DNA of 64,000 bases, from the NCBI GenBank assembly GCA_017311185.1, contig JAESUZ010003883.1:806001-870000 (forward strand). Reading direction: 5' to 3'. Positions 44,922 through 55,940 of this stretch are shown in pieces. How positions within the stretch are numbered: position 1 is the stretch's first letter; each line of letters begins with the position of its first letter. The stretch comes from Proteles cristata cristata (taxonomy: Eukaryota; Chordata; Mammalia; Carnivora; Hyaenidae). The position numbers and the translations under genes were made by a program. The notes beneath the pieces are model-generated. The model made no database searches. It saw only the letters and a program-made list of their open reading frames with translations, and had not been told where the DNA came from.

Positions 44922-46083
44922 TTTTTTTTGTTGTTGTTTTTTTACAAATAGTTTATTGTCAAATTAGTTTCCATATAACACCCAGTGCTCATCCCCACAA
45001 GTGTCCTCCTCCATGCCCACCCCTCCTCCCCCCCACATCCACCAGTCCTCAGGTTTTGTCAGCATTCAAGAGTCTCTCATCGTTTGCCTCTCTCCCTTTC
45101 CCCCACCATTTCCGCCCTTCTTCTCCCCCTTGGTCCTCTGTTAAGTTCCTCCTAATCCTCCTATACGTGCACACATATGATATTTGTCCTTCTCTGCCTG
45201 ACTTATTTCGCTCAGCATAATGCCCTCAAGGTCCATCCATGTTGCTACACATGGCCAGATTTCATTCTTTCTCACTGCCATGTATATTCCATGGTATAGA
45301 TAAACCACATCTTCTTGATCCATTCATCTGTTGATGGACACTTAGGCTCTTTCCATGTTTTGGCTATTGTGGAGAGTGCTGCTATGAACATTGGGGTCCA
45401 TGTGCCCCTATGCATGAACATTCCTATCTCCCTTGGGTAAATTCGTAGCAGTGCTATTGCTGGGTCCTAGGGAGTTCTATTGTTAATTTTTTGAGCAACC
45501 TCCACACTGCCTTCCAGAGGGGCTGCACCAGTTTACATTCCCACCAACAGTGTAGGAGGGTGCCCGTTTCTCCACATCCTCGCCAGCATCTAGAGTTCTC
45601 TGATTGGCTCCTTTTAGCCACTCTGACTGGCGTGAGGTGGTATCTCAGTGTGGTTTTCATTTGTATTTCCCTGATGAAGAGGTTTGCTGAGCATCGTTTC
45701 ATGTGTCTGTTGGCCATCTGGATGTCCTCTTTGGAGAAGTGTCTGTTCATATCTTCTGCCCATTTTCTTCACTGGGTTGTTTGTTTTTCGGGCGTGTAGT
45801 TTGGTGAGTTCCTTGTAGATTCTGGATATCAACCCTTTATCTGATATGTCATTTGCAACTATGTTTTCCCATTCCGTTGGTTGCCTATTAGTTTTGTGGG
45901 TTGTTTCCTTGGCTGTGCAGAAGCTTTTAATCTTGATGAGGTCCCAACAGTTTATTTTTGCTCTTGATTCCCTTGCTTTGGGGATGTGTCAAGTAAGAAG
46001 CTGCTGCGGTGGAGGTCAAGGAGGTTGTTTCCTGCTTTCTCCTCTAGGGTGTTGATAGTTTCCTGTCTCACGTTCAGGTCCTT
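44922..46083 (-). mobile_element. Young LINE-1, 5'-truncated, inserted in a SINE
   Basis: 1,162 bp. On the minus strand it runs from within ORF2 to the felid LINE-1 3' end (plus tacaaatagtttattgtcaa). The tail appears on the plus strand as a T-run mixed with gttgttg. A perfect 15-bp target duplication taaagcatgtaaact lies at 44907-44921 and 46084-46098. The truncation and single insertion event are typical of target-primed reverse transcription. Confidence 0.97.
45160..46083 (-). pseudogene. LINE-1 ORF2 C-terminal fragment
   Basis: Minus-strand translation gives the ORF2p C-terminal region with a Cys-rich segment ([20 protein letters not shown], inside 45454-45750) and the last residues around WPCVATWMDLEGIMLSEISQ. 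Frameshifts separate the blocks near 45450 and 45750. It lacks the endonuclease and reverse transcriptase domains, so it is non-functional. Confidence 0.9.
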
Positions 46084-46200
46084 TAAAGCATGTAAACTCT
46101 TGATCTCAGGGTTGTGAGTTCAAGCCCCATGTTCAGTGTAGAGATTACTTAAAAATAAAATCTTAAAAAAAAAACCAAAACAAAAAACAAGAAGTTATTG

Positions 46201-47907
46201 TTATTGTTGAGACATTGCAAATTTTAACATAGACTGGTTTAGAAAATATTTCCTGATTTTTGATAATTGTCCTGTGAGTACATAAAAGTACTTGCTTTTG
46301 GAAAATACACAAAATACACAATGAAATATTTACAAATAAAAGAGCAAGATATCTCCAATAAACTCTCAAATGGTACAGGAAAAGTGTGTATTCCTATATT
46401 TAGTGAAAATAGTAAAACAATAAATGGGATAAATGGTAGAATTGTTGAATCTGAGTAAAACTATGTGACAGTTCCTTGTATTATTCAATATATATTTTCT
46501 AAATTTAAAATTATATAAAAATTAAAGACACCAAAATCAAACCAGGGACAATAGACATAAAAACAAATGTATTATTTCTTTTATAAAGCCAGTGACCTGC
46601 CAGTGAGTTTCAAATAATAATTACTCGCTAATAAGATTGAACGTGATCCATGGTAGCCACTAAAAGCAAATGAGCAATGAGCGAGCTGGGGTGCTTCTTC
46701 GGATGGCTGTGAAGTGCAGTGATGATGCTATATTAAACAGCCCTTTTATTTCCCAGGTGTGAATTATGTCTGTCAAATAAAACTATTTGTTTTTCAATAG
46801 GTTTTTATTTTTTTATTTAAAATGCAATCTCATTCTTGGTTAAATTGAATAAGGGGAATATAAACCTAAGATGCAGCTTATAAGGGTCGTCTAATACCAG
46901 ATGATTTGATGCAATGTCTTCATTTTAGCTGTAGCCTCGCCTGGTTTGGAATCACCCACTGTCAGGGTTGAAAAGGACCTTAAAAGGTTATTTTGTGACC
47001 CTCCCCATTCAATGCTTAAATTTCCTGTTCACCTTCCTTCCACATAAAACATGTTAATATTTTTCTAAACATATTATTTCGAAAAAGTAAGAACATGTTT
47101 AGATGAGTGTGAAGAGTACTCTGTTTTTAATAGACACCCGCCAGCCCCTGAAGAACTTAATAAAAATATTTTCCTTCACAAAAGCACATTCCATTTTCCT
47201 AAGAAAATGAAAATGTATCGGTAGGGCAACACTTAAGGAAACCATTTATAAGACATCTCCTTTAATACTGCATTATGACTATCAGGGATTTTTGTTTGGA
47301 CAGTCTAGCCTGGACAGGCTTTCTCTTTGTTTTATATTAAAAGTAAACTTGTATGTAATTATTTTTGGTCTAGGTTTTTATCTAGAGACAACTGTGTTAA
47401 AAAAAAAAAGACAATTGTGTTGGATTTAAATTTAACATCATTTCTTCACAATATTATTTTGTTATGGAGACTGGAGTGCTTGAGACACTTGTTTCTGGGG
47501 TATTTTAAATCTCCTTAGTTGTCTAAGTGTTTAGTTGTTTGTCAAATTGAGAGTCTAAATTGTATGAAGAATTTTCATCAGAAATTAAAAATGTATAAAG
47601 TAATAGTTAAGAACTGGGTATCAGGATCTGGTTGAAGTCTTCTAGATCATCAGTATTTGTATCACTATACCTCTGTATTTCCTCCTCTTTTGAATTAAGC
47701 ATGCCAAATCCAAATTCTGTTTTATATTTTAAAGTAGAAAGAGTAGCTAATGAGTTCAAGACCCTTTTCCTCCTTCAACCACATTCATATTCTTTCTCTG
47801 ATATTTTAATAAAGAAGACCTGCCCACAATGTTAACTTTACAATTCAGACCATAGGTATTTTGATTAAATATATGAGCTTATCTGTGGTATTTCCAGACT
47901 TGGGATT
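46201..47907. other. No gene; includes a candidate conserved element at 46600-46800
   Basis: No exon or named repeat is supported. The part at 46600-46800 is complex and repeat-free, with ATTA-core words (caaataataattactcgct, gctatattaaacag). A phrase near 46960 (aaaaggaccttaaaaggtta) hints at an unnamed ancient repeat. An A-run lies at 47400-47410. Confidence 0.35.
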
Positions 47908-47922
47908 CTCCCTCTTGTTTTT

Positions 47923-48142
47923 TTTTTTTCTTTTTTAATGTTTTATTTATCTCTAGGAGAGAGAGAGAGACAACGTGAGCAGGGGAGGGTCAGAGAGAGA
48001 GGGAGTCACAGACTGGAACAGGCTCCAGGCTCTGAGCTGGCAGTCAGCACAGAGCCCGACGCGGGGCTCGAACCCACAAACCGCGAGATCATGACCTAAG
48101 CGAAAGTCGGACGCTTAACCGACTAAGCCACCCAGGCGCCCC
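47923..48142 (-). repeat. Young felid SINE (SINEC_Fc type)
   Basis: Near-consensus minus-strand copy. A perfect 15-bp duplication ctccctcttgttttt flanks it at 47908-47922 and 48143-48157. Confidence 0.97.
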
Positions 48143-48157
48143 CTCCCTCTTGTTTTT

Positions 48158-48549
48158 TGTTAAAAAAATTGTTCTCTGTCTATATATCACATTTTCCTAG
48201 TGTCTTCCTTTTTCCTTAGAAAAAGGATCCAAAATCATTTATCTTTAAATAAAATTAACAATTATGTAAAGTGATTTATACTTTAGAGCATTATACATTT
48301 CAATGAGGTCAAAAGTTTAAAGTAAAATTATATGTCCTTTCAGCCATCAATTAGTAGATGGGGCAAATAATTTTGGTATCAGATATTATCCTTTTCCTTC
48401 TGAACTTCCAGACTCATACAGACTTATTACAGTTTATTCTGCTTTTGAAAAAAAAATACCAGGAAAAATCACATAATCAAACTAATTCACGGTTCATTTA
48501 AGTAGTTGGCACTTGGAGATGTCCAGTGTAGATCTTTGTCAGATAAACT
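48158..48549. other. No gene; unassigned AT-rich sequence
   Basis: Nothing recognisable. Confidence 0.5.
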
Positions 48550-48930
48550 TTTCAAAAATGTATTCTGATTTTCATACACAGGATATGCGAATATACTTTT
48601 TTATTGAAAGATCCAGACATTTCAAAAATATGGAATAAAATATCTAAGTTTTATTAAAATCTCCCTACTTTTCTCTTACCCATGGATAATTTGATATTCA
48701 AATTTGAGGACACTTCCAATATATTTACTTGCATGCATTCTTTTACATATGCAATTATTTTAAAATATGAATTGGGACATACTTTTCATAAAGCTCTGCA
48801 ACTTTTTCATATAAAAATGTTTAAGAGATCTGTCCATGTTATTAAAGATGTAGAGTATTCCGTATTAAGAATGTGCATAAATCTTTTTAACAACTTCTCT
48901 GAGGCAGGCATTAAGATACAACCAAGACCA
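48550..48930 (-). mobile_element. Possible ancient LINE-1 fragment (L1M type)
   Basis: ttacatatgcaattattttaaaatatgaattgg, gctctgcaactttttcatat and gatctgtccatgttattaaagatgtagag recall the reversed 3' part of an old L1. It is too decayed to place exactly. Confidence 0.45.
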
Positions 48931-48945
48931 CCACAAATAGACCTG

Positions 48946-48992
48946 TAATCAAAAAGAAAGGAAAAAGAAAAGAAAAGAGAAAAAAGGAAAGA
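48946..48992. repeat. Purine-rich (GAAAA)n-like tract
   Basis: Irregular A/G-only sequence (gaaaaagaaaagaaaagaga). It could be the remnant of a retroelement tail. Confidence 0.7.
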
Positions 48993-49623
48993 TTTTATGA
49001 GCTTGCTGCAGCTAGAGAGGATGCACCTGAGAGCATTTGTAGGCTATTTTGAAAGAAAGGGGTAAGCCTATTGTTTTTAGGTGTTTAATTTTTGAATATA
49101 TATGAAATGATCTTCTTATATCTTTTTATAGAATATAATATATGCACATTCATGAACACTTATACATAAATGTGTGAATTACCTTATTATAAGTTATTAA
49201 TTCTTCTGTGTCCTTTTTGGTCTCCTTGAGGATGGTGTTTTATTTTTACTTCATTGATTTCCATCTATGGGTGACTTGCTCCTTGGATATATTAAACTCA
49301 GTAGCATTGCTAGGCAATGTCATAATGCTGATCATTGGGTATAAATATTTCCACAAGATGTTATTGCCTTTGATATGCACATTAATATTTTTTTCTATTT
49401 CTAAAAATATTCTTTGTTTCCTATCTTTGAAAATTTTATGTTTCAGTTTTTCCATTATTGTAATTTGCAGTTCATAGATTTATGAATCTGTTAATACTTT
49501 TGTGAACTCTTTAGTGAGTTATTTAATCTATCTGAGTTGATTGTAAATAATGGAAGTTCTTTTTAATAACCATATTGAATGTTTCCTTTTCAAGTTCTCT
49601 GGTGTTTTGTAAAACTGTTAAAA
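48993..49623. other. No gene; unassigned sequence
   Basis: The open frame at 49208-49477 is a run of hydrophobic codons in AT-rich DNA with no domain. The sequence may be decayed LINE material. Confidence 0.5.
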
Positions 49624-49827
49624 GGGTACCTGGGTGTCTCAGTCAGTTAAGCATCTGATTCTTGATTTCAGGTCAGGTCATAATCTCATGGTTTTGTGGA
49701 CTGAAGCCCCTGAATTGTCTCTGTGCTGATAGCGTGGAGCCTGCTTGGGGTTCTATGTCTCTCCCTCTCTCTCTTTGCCCCTCTGCCACTCACACTGTAT
49801 CTCTCAGAAATAAACTTTAAAAAAAAA
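49624..49827 (+). repeat. tRNA-derived carnivore SINE
   Basis: Head gggtacctgggtgtctcagt, tRNA part, CT-rich body and A-rich tail. gttaaaa at 49617-49623 and 49828-49834 is a short candidate duplication. Confidence 0.92.
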
Positions 49828-49834
49828 GTTAAAA

Positions 49835-50614
49835 AAGTAAAGTTTAAAATCAGAAACTGGTATTGCCGTTTTTTTATTTACCATTTATTTTCCCCTTTAA
49901 TCAGTAATGTCAAAACTTTTATTAATGCATTTCTTAATATTAATAATACTAATAGTATAACCTTTCATATATTGAGTTTACTATATTGATTATGAGGTAT
50001 TATCCTTTAATTGCACTTATAGTTAATTTATTATTATTTTTAGTTGAATGTGTGATTACTCAACTATTTTTTTTTAGATGGTATATTTAACAGCTTTTCT
50101 CTCCATCTTTTTTTCTGTTCTGAATGTATTCATAGACATAGGAATTATCTGTTCATTTTGAGTCCAGTGAAATCCATTTGTAACCTGGGCCAGTTTTTAG
50201 TTTTATTTTAATTTAATTTATTTTATTTTATTTTAATTTTACTTTTTAATAAGGGAAAAAACTTTTTACTTTTTTAAACCTTCTTAAATGGATATACAAC
50301 TATTCAAGTTAGATGCTAGTGATTTTTTTTTCTTTCTTTTTAAGTCCAGAAATTTTACCAGTATGTGGCTCACATTGATGACCCCAGATCGGCTTTTCCG
50401 AGACATGATGTAATGTTCCAATGTATATATTCAGATCAGCTTTTATCTCTGGAAATTAAAAAAGTAATATTTAAAAAACTATTTTAAAATATTTTAAAAT
50501 TCCATTTGCTCCATGTTTTTCCTTGACTGTCATTTCTTTTGAGTCTTGTTTATTTTGATTTTTATTATCTTTTCTTCCTCCATGTGATCCTAGGTGTCTT
50601 CATTTGTTCATTCA
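49835..50614. other. No gene; AT-rich sequence with a (TTTTA)n patch
   Basis: A (TTTTA)n/(TTTAA)n patch lies at about 50198-50250. The remainder is unassigned. Confidence 0.5.
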
Positions 50615-50682
50615 TTTGTTCCTTCCTTCCTTCCTCCCTCCCTCCCTCCTGCTCGCTCTCTCTCTTTCTCTCTCTCTCTGAG
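50615..50682. repeat. (CCTT)n/(CCCT)n/(CT)n pyrimidine tract
   Basis: ttccttccttccttcctccc then ctctctctctttctctctct. It abuts the truncated end of the MLT1 LTR. Confidence 0.95.
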
Positions 50683-50689
50683 AAATTTA

Positions 50690-51074
50690 GTGCCTCACAA
50701 TCCTGGAAGTTAGATGTCTGATATCAAGGAGTCTGCAGGACCCTACTTGCACTCTGGGACTCTGGGTAGAATTCTTGTCTGCTTGTTTCTAGCTGCTGTC
50801 AGTGGTAGGCAGTCCTCACTATTCCTTGGCTTGTAGCTACAGCAGTTCAAGTTCTGCCTCCATCTTCACATGGAGCACTTCCTGAACGTCTTCACATCAT
50901 CTCCCTCTCTTGTGTGTCTGTCTCTCTCTCACGCATTTTGCATTAGGGCCCACCTCAGTCTCATTTTTACCTTGATTACCTTTTAAAGATTGTTTCCAAA
51001 TAAGGTTATGTTGCAAGGTACTGGTGGTTAGGACTTCAGTGTATCTTTTTGGGAACATAATTCAACCCATAACA
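50690..51074 (-). mobile_element. MLT1-type MaLR LTR, ancient
   Basis: Read on the minus strand, the landmarks of an MLT1 LTR appear in order: the start (plus gggaacataattcaacccataaca at the right end), ttggaaacaatcttt-type sequence, the gggccctaatg block, and aagccaaggaat toward the left. The 3' end (AATAAA and beyond) is missing or replaced by the adjoining pyrimidine tract. MaLR elements are ancient non-autonomous ERV class III relatives. Confidence 0.85.
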
Positions 51075-51109
51075 CATGGCACAGTGGACAATAAAAAGAG
51101 GGAGATTAA

Positions 51110-51303
51110 GGCACCTGGGGTCAGTCAGTTGATCATCTGATTCTTGATTTCTGCTCAGGTCATGATCTCAAAGTTTGTGGGATTGAGACCTATGCTGTCA
51201 GTGAAGAGCCTGCTTGGGATTTTCTCTCTCTCTCCCTCTCTCTCTCTGCCCCTCCCCTGCTCTCTCTCTCTCTCTCTCTCTCAAAGAAATAAACTAAAAA
51301 AAA
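51110..51303 (+). repeat. tRNA-derived carnivore SINE
   Basis: Head ggcacctggggtcagtcagt (with an internal deletion near the A box), tRNA part, CT-rich body with an expanded (CT)n, and poly(A) tail. Confidence 0.9.
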
Positions 51304-51786
51304 AAAATTATACACATGGACCTAATCTAATATATGAGCCTTTTAAAACAGATAACAGTATTTATAATTGTTACAGCTTCCTGGTGGATTTTTCCTTTCA
51401 TCATTATGTAGTGTTCCTATTCATTTCTTGAGATAGTTTCTGTCTTAGTCTTTATTTGATGTATCCCTTGTCTCTTTTGGTTACCATTTGCATTTAATTT
51501 CTTTTTCTTTTACTTTCAGAATATTTGTGCCCTTATATCTAAAGTAGGTTTCTTATAGACGGCACATAGTTGGATGTTATTAGTACTTTTGAAATTTATT
51601 CAGCCTTTCTGTCTTAGAATTAGGGACTGAAATCCATTTAAACTAAATTAATATTTCTAGAGAAGGATTTACTATCCCCATTGTCTTGTTTTTGTTGTCT
51701 CATTGTTCTTTTGTTTATCTTTCCCTGTCTTGCTGCCTTCTGTGTTTTGTTGACATTTTAAAATTTGTCACCATTTGATTATTTCA

Positions 51787-51811
51787 TGTGTGTGTGTGTG
51801 TGTGTGTGTGT
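51787..51811. repeat. (TG)12 microsatellite
   Basis: Pure TG dinucleotides; alternating purine-pyrimidine, able to form Z-DNA. Confidence 0.95.
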
Positions 51812-51993
51812 AACTTATGTAGGTATTTTTTGTGTGTATGTTGTTATCTTTAGGCTTAAACAAATACAGTTTAAAAAGTCGATTTTGAACTGATAACAAG
51901 TTCCATCACATACAAACTCTATACTTCAACTTCTTCCCTTTTTTTGCCCCTTTTTATTATCAATTCCTATTGTGTGTCTTTTAACATATTTTA

Positions 51994-52209
51994 ATTTTTA
52001 AATATTTTTTAGGTTTATTTATTTAGAGAGAGTTGGGGAGTGAGTACTGGAGAGGCAGAGAGAGAGAGAGGGCTAAAGAGAGAATCCCAAGCAGGCCTGC
52101 ACTGTTAGTGCAGATTTTGATATGGGCTCAAACCCACAAATCCTGAGATCATGACTTGAGCCAAAACCAAGAATTGATCACTTAACCAACTGAGCCACCC
52201 AGGTGAGCC
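51994..52209 (-). repeat. tRNA-derived carnivore SINE
   Basis: Minus-strand copy with head at the right (gccacccaggtgagcc). taacatatttta (51982-51993) and taacatctttaa (52210-52221) are an imperfect target duplication. Confidence 0.92.
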
Positions 52210-52419
52210 TAACATCTTTAAGTTATAGTTATTTCTAAGACTCTTGTTGTTGAACTTCTTTATAAAAATTAAAAGTATTTACCCATCAGCATTACATTAA
52301 TATTCCTTCTTTAGCTATCTATTTTTCTTTTACCTGTGAGTTTCATACTTTATTATTCTATCCTATTGTTGTTTTATGCCCTTTCATTTCAACTTGAAGA
52401 ACTCCCTTTAGCATTTTTA

Positions 52420-52668
52420 TTTTTTATTTTTTTATTTTTTTATTTTTTTAAATTTTTTTTTAATGTTTTTTTATTTATTTCTAGGAGAGAGAGAGAGACA
52501 GCGTGAGCAGGGAGGGTCAGAGAGAGAGGGAGTCACAGACTGAAACAGGCTCCAGGCTCTGAGCTGGCAGTCAGCACAGAGCCCGACGGGGGGCTCAAAC
52601 CCACGAACCGCGAGATCATGACCTGAGTGAAAGTCGGACGCTTAACCGACTAAGCCACCCAGGCGCCC
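52420..52668 (-). repeat. Young felid SINE sharing a target site with the next SINE
   Basis: Near-consensus minus-strand copy with a long, expanded T/A tail (tttttta units at 52420-52460). ctccctttagcattttta flanks it perfectly at 52402-52419 and 52669-52686. The same word, with two changes, recurs at 52877-52894 after the neighbouring SINE. Confidence 0.97.
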
Positions 52669-52686
52669 CTCCCTTTAGCATTTTTA

Positions 52687-52876
52687 AATGTTTAGTTTGG
52701 AGAAAGAGAGAGAGCGTGAGTGGGGGAGGTGCAGAGAGAAAGGGGAACAGAGGATTCAAGAGGCTCTCCACTGACAACAGAGAGCCCCATGAGGGACTCA
52801 AATTCATGTACCCTACCTTGAGATCATGAACTGGGCCAACGCTGGTCGCTCATCCCACTGATGCACCCAGGCATTT
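52687..52876 (-). repeat. Older carnivore SINE at the same target site
   Basis: More diverged minus-strand SINE (head side reads gatgcacccaggcatt). Its target duplication is 52669-52686 and 52877-52894. The young SINE at 52420-52668 later inserted at the left copy of that duplication. Confidence 0.92.
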
Positions 52877-54330
52877 CTCCCTTTAGCGTTTCTTATGACT
52901 GATCTAGTGTTGATTAATTTCCTCAGCTTTTGATTATTTGAGACATTCTCCTTCATTTTTGAAGGACAGTTTTATCAGGTGTAGTATCCTTGGTTGGTGG
53001 GTTTGTTGCCCCCCTTTCAGCACTTTGCATATATGATTCCATTCTCTTCTGGCCTACAAGATTTCTACTGAAAATCTGTTTATTATCTTATGGGGAGCTT
53101 CCCTTATGTGTGACAAATTGCTCTTTTTTTTCTGGCTTCAAAATTCTCTCTTTATCTTTTGATAATGATTATGATACATGTTGGTGTGCGATTTGAATTC
53201 ATTATATTTTGAATCCTTTAAGTTCTGTGGATCTGGATGTTAATTTCCCTTTCCCACATTTGGGAAATTTTTAGCCATTATTCCTTTAAATAAGGAATAA
53301 AGAACTTTCTGGTCCTTTCTGTATCTCTTTTCCTTCTGAGACTCCCATAATGAATACTTTTGTCATTTGCTGATGTCCTTTAAGTTCCTTAAATTCTTTC
53401 TCTCTTTTTTTTCTTTTAAAGTTTTTACTCTTCTGTCTGAATTATTTACAATGATCTGTCTTTAAGTTTGCCATTTCTTTTTTCTGCCTAATATAGTCTG
53501 TTGTTGAAGCTCTTTGGTGAATTTTTCAGTTCATTTACTGTGTTCTTTAGCTCTGTGATTTCTATTTGACCCTATTTTATATTTTCTGTTTCTTAAAATT
53601 CTTACTTTGTTCATGTATTATTCTTTTGAATTCAGAGAGTATTTATGACAGTTATTTTAAATTTTCTTAGGAAATCGTGTAACTCCATTTCATTAGAATC
53701 AATTTATTGAGACCTATCTTGTTGCTTTGTTCGGGACCTCTTAGCCTGACTCTTCATTTTTCTTGCCTTTCTGTGTTGGTGTCTGTATGTTAGACAAGGC
53801 AGGTACTTTTCACAATCTTTATAGACTTGCTTTGTACAGGAGAAGTATCACATTTGTTAGGCCAGCTAAAAATTCTGGGGCTTCTGTCAGTTCTTTCTCT
53901 CCCCAGGGAGAAGCAGGTGGGTGTGGTTTTTGTCTGTTCAGTTTGTGCTAAGCTGGGGGTGGGGGAGAGAAGCTATAGCATCTCTCAGTCCAAACTGCCA
54001 TCTCCATTATTCTCCCTGCAGCTAGACTATGCTGGACCTGTCAGAGCTCTAAGACTAGCAAGATAGATACCTCATAGCGATTGGGGTGTTAGCTGTATGT
54101 ATAAGGTCTTTCTCGCCTCACAGGGAAGCTTGGAGCTGGGCTTTTTTTGTCTGCTTGCCCTGTGGTGAACAGGGAATGGGAGAAAGATCTATCTATGGTG
54201 TCTGTCAGTCTGTGTCACCAACTTCATTCTTCCTCAAGTGGCTAAACTCTGCCTTTCCAATCAGAGATCCCAAACTGACAAGACAAAATCCAACATACTG
54301 GGGAATGCCTTCAGAAAAGTTGGTAATCGA

Positions 54331-54550
54331 GGGGCGCCTGGGTGCCTCAGTCATTTAAGTGTCTGACTTTGAATCAGGTCATGATCTCGCGGTTTGTGGG
54401 TTCAAACCCTACGTCGGGCTCTGTGCTGACATCTTGGAGCTTGGAGCCTGTTTCAGATTCTGCGTCTCCTTCTCTCTCTGCCCCTCCCCAACCCATGCTT
54501 TCTCTCTCACACAAAAATAAATAAAAATTAAAAAAAAAAAGAAAACAAAA
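54331..54550 (+). repeat. Felid SINE (SINEC_Fc type) inside ancient LINE-1
   Basis: Head ggggcgcctgggtgcctcag, good tRNA-like part and a long A-rich tail. An 18-bp duplication with two mismatches (agaaaagttggt core) lies at 54313-54330 and 54551-54568. Confidence 0.95.
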
Positions 54551-54840
54551 AGAAAAGTTGGTCATTGAATGCACAGATCAACTCCTTCTCTCCCCTGAAA
54601 AAGTCTGGGTGTTGGGGGTCTCTTCCTGATTGTATGGTGTTGTGTCAGTGGTATGAATTCTGGTGAGAATGTGTCCCAAATCTTCCTAACAGCTTTGGTG
54701 AGTTGATGAGTCTGGTCTCACATTTGCCTTTCAGTTTCTGGATTTCTCCCCCCTTTTTTTTTTTTAATTCAGAATTCCTTGTTTATGTGAGGAAGGTGGG
54801 TACAGTTCATTCTGTTGCACCATCTTGTTGCAGGTATGTC

Positions 54841-55284
54841 TTTCTCTTCTCTGCTGCTTCTGCTGGGATCTTCATTTCTATGATAGTATATTTTTACATT
54901 GCTACGAACTCACCTTTTTACTTATTTATTTTAGTTTTGTTGTTTCACTGTATCTTTTCTAAACTTTTGCTATATGCTCAGAAATTCTGTTTTTTGAAAA
55001 GGTGTTTTGTTATTTAAATGTTACTTTGTCATGTTGTATTTGATCACAATTTTTATCTCTTCTGTGGAAATAAGTTTTTCTTGTGTTACTCAATTGAAAT
55101 TTCTTTCTTGGACTACTTGTAGTTTTCCTTTGTGCTACAACTATGTATAAGACCCTGTGCTATTTCTTTTTGAATTTTATGCATATTTTATTGAAGATAA
55201 TTCTTAGACAAATATTTTCAGGAGGGTCATATGGGGATCAGAGTAGAGCCATGTTTTATACTACTAGATTTTTTTTCTGGTTTC
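54841..55284. other. No gene; unassigned sequence
   Basis: It may continue the L1M relic upstream, but I cannot place it. The open frames are hydrophobic strings from T-rich DNA. Confidence 0.45.
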
Positions 55285-55302
55285 TAATGAGGTTTATTTT
55301 GT

Positions 55303-55922
55303 TGTCGTTGTTGTTGTTGTTTTACAAATAGTTTATTGTCAAATTAGTTTCCACATAACACCCAGTGCTCATCCCCACAAGTGTCCTCCTCCATGCCCAT
55401 CCCTCCTCCCCACCACATCCATCAGTCCTCAGTTTTGTCAGCATTCAAGAGTCTCTCATGGTTTGCCTCTCTCCCTTTCCCCCACCATTTCCGCCTTTCT
55501 TCTCCCCCTTGGTCCTCTGTTAAGTTCCTCCTAATCCTCCTATACGTGCACACATATGATATTTGTCCTTCTCTGCCTGACTTATTTCGCTCAGCATAAC
55601 ACCCTCAAGGTCCATCCATGTTGCTACACAGGCCAGATTTCATTCTTTCTCATTGCCATGGAGTATTCCGTCGTACAGATAAACCACGTCTTCTTGACCA
55701 TTTGTCCATCGATGGACACTTAGGCTCTTTCCATGTTTTAGCTATTGGGGAGAGTGCTGCTATGAACATTGGGGTCCATGTGCTCCTATGCATCAGCATT
55801 TCTGTATCCCTTGGGTAAATTCCCAGCAGTGTTATTGCTGGGTCATAGGGGAGTTCTCTTGTTAAGTTTTTAAGGAAACTCCACACTGTTTTCCAGAGGG
55901 GCTGTACCCGTTTGCATTCCAA
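55303..55922 (-). mobile_element. Young LINE-1 3' end, severely 5'-truncated
   Basis: 620 bp holding only the last part of ORF2 and the 3' UTR on the minus strand. The tail appears on the plus strand as gttgtcgttgttgttgttg before tacaaatagtttattgtcaa. A perfect 18-bp duplication taatgaggtttattttgt lies at 55285-55302 and 55923-55940. Confidence 0.97.
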
Positions 55923-55940
55923 TAATGAGGTTTATTTTGT

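Larger units (their letters stand above)
44883..46190 (+). repeat. Older short-type carnivore SINE, split by a LINE-1
   Basis: Left half at 44883-44921 (ggggtacctggctggctcag) and right half from 46084 (cttgatctcagggttgtgag, tagagattacttaaaaataa) make one SINE once the LINE-1 at 44922-46083 is removed. The copy aagttattg occurs at 44871-44879 and 46192-46200 as its target duplication. Confidence 0.9.
51330..54840 (-). mobile_element. Long ancient LINE-1 relic (L1M/HAL1 type) with four SINE insertions
   Basis: The plus strand carries reversed landmarks of an old LINE-1, for example agcttcctggtggatttttcc, gtaggtttcttatagacggcac, gaagaactccctttagcatt, ttgaaggacagttttatcagg, cattctcttctggcctacaag, gagactcccataatgaatac and, near 54810, caccatcttgttgcagg, which resembles the 5' UTR start. 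Four SINEs (51994-52209, 52420-52668, 52687-52876, 54331-54550) and a (TG)12 array interrupt it. No open frame survives. HAL1 and L1M share this region, so the exact family is uncertain. Confidence 0.7.

Noticed and set aside
46715..46790. C/D-box snoRNA
   Set aside because: A box C-like GTGATGA is present, but no box D (CTGA) or terminal stem was found at suitable spacing.
49208..49477. 89-codon hydrophobic frame as a small membrane protein
   Set aside because: AT-rich DNA gives Phe/Leu/Ile-rich frames by chance; no conserved motif or flanking gene structure.
52402..52894. CRISPR-like or satellite array from three direct copies
   Set aside because: The intervals are SINEs and the copies are target-site duplications in a vertebrate genome.
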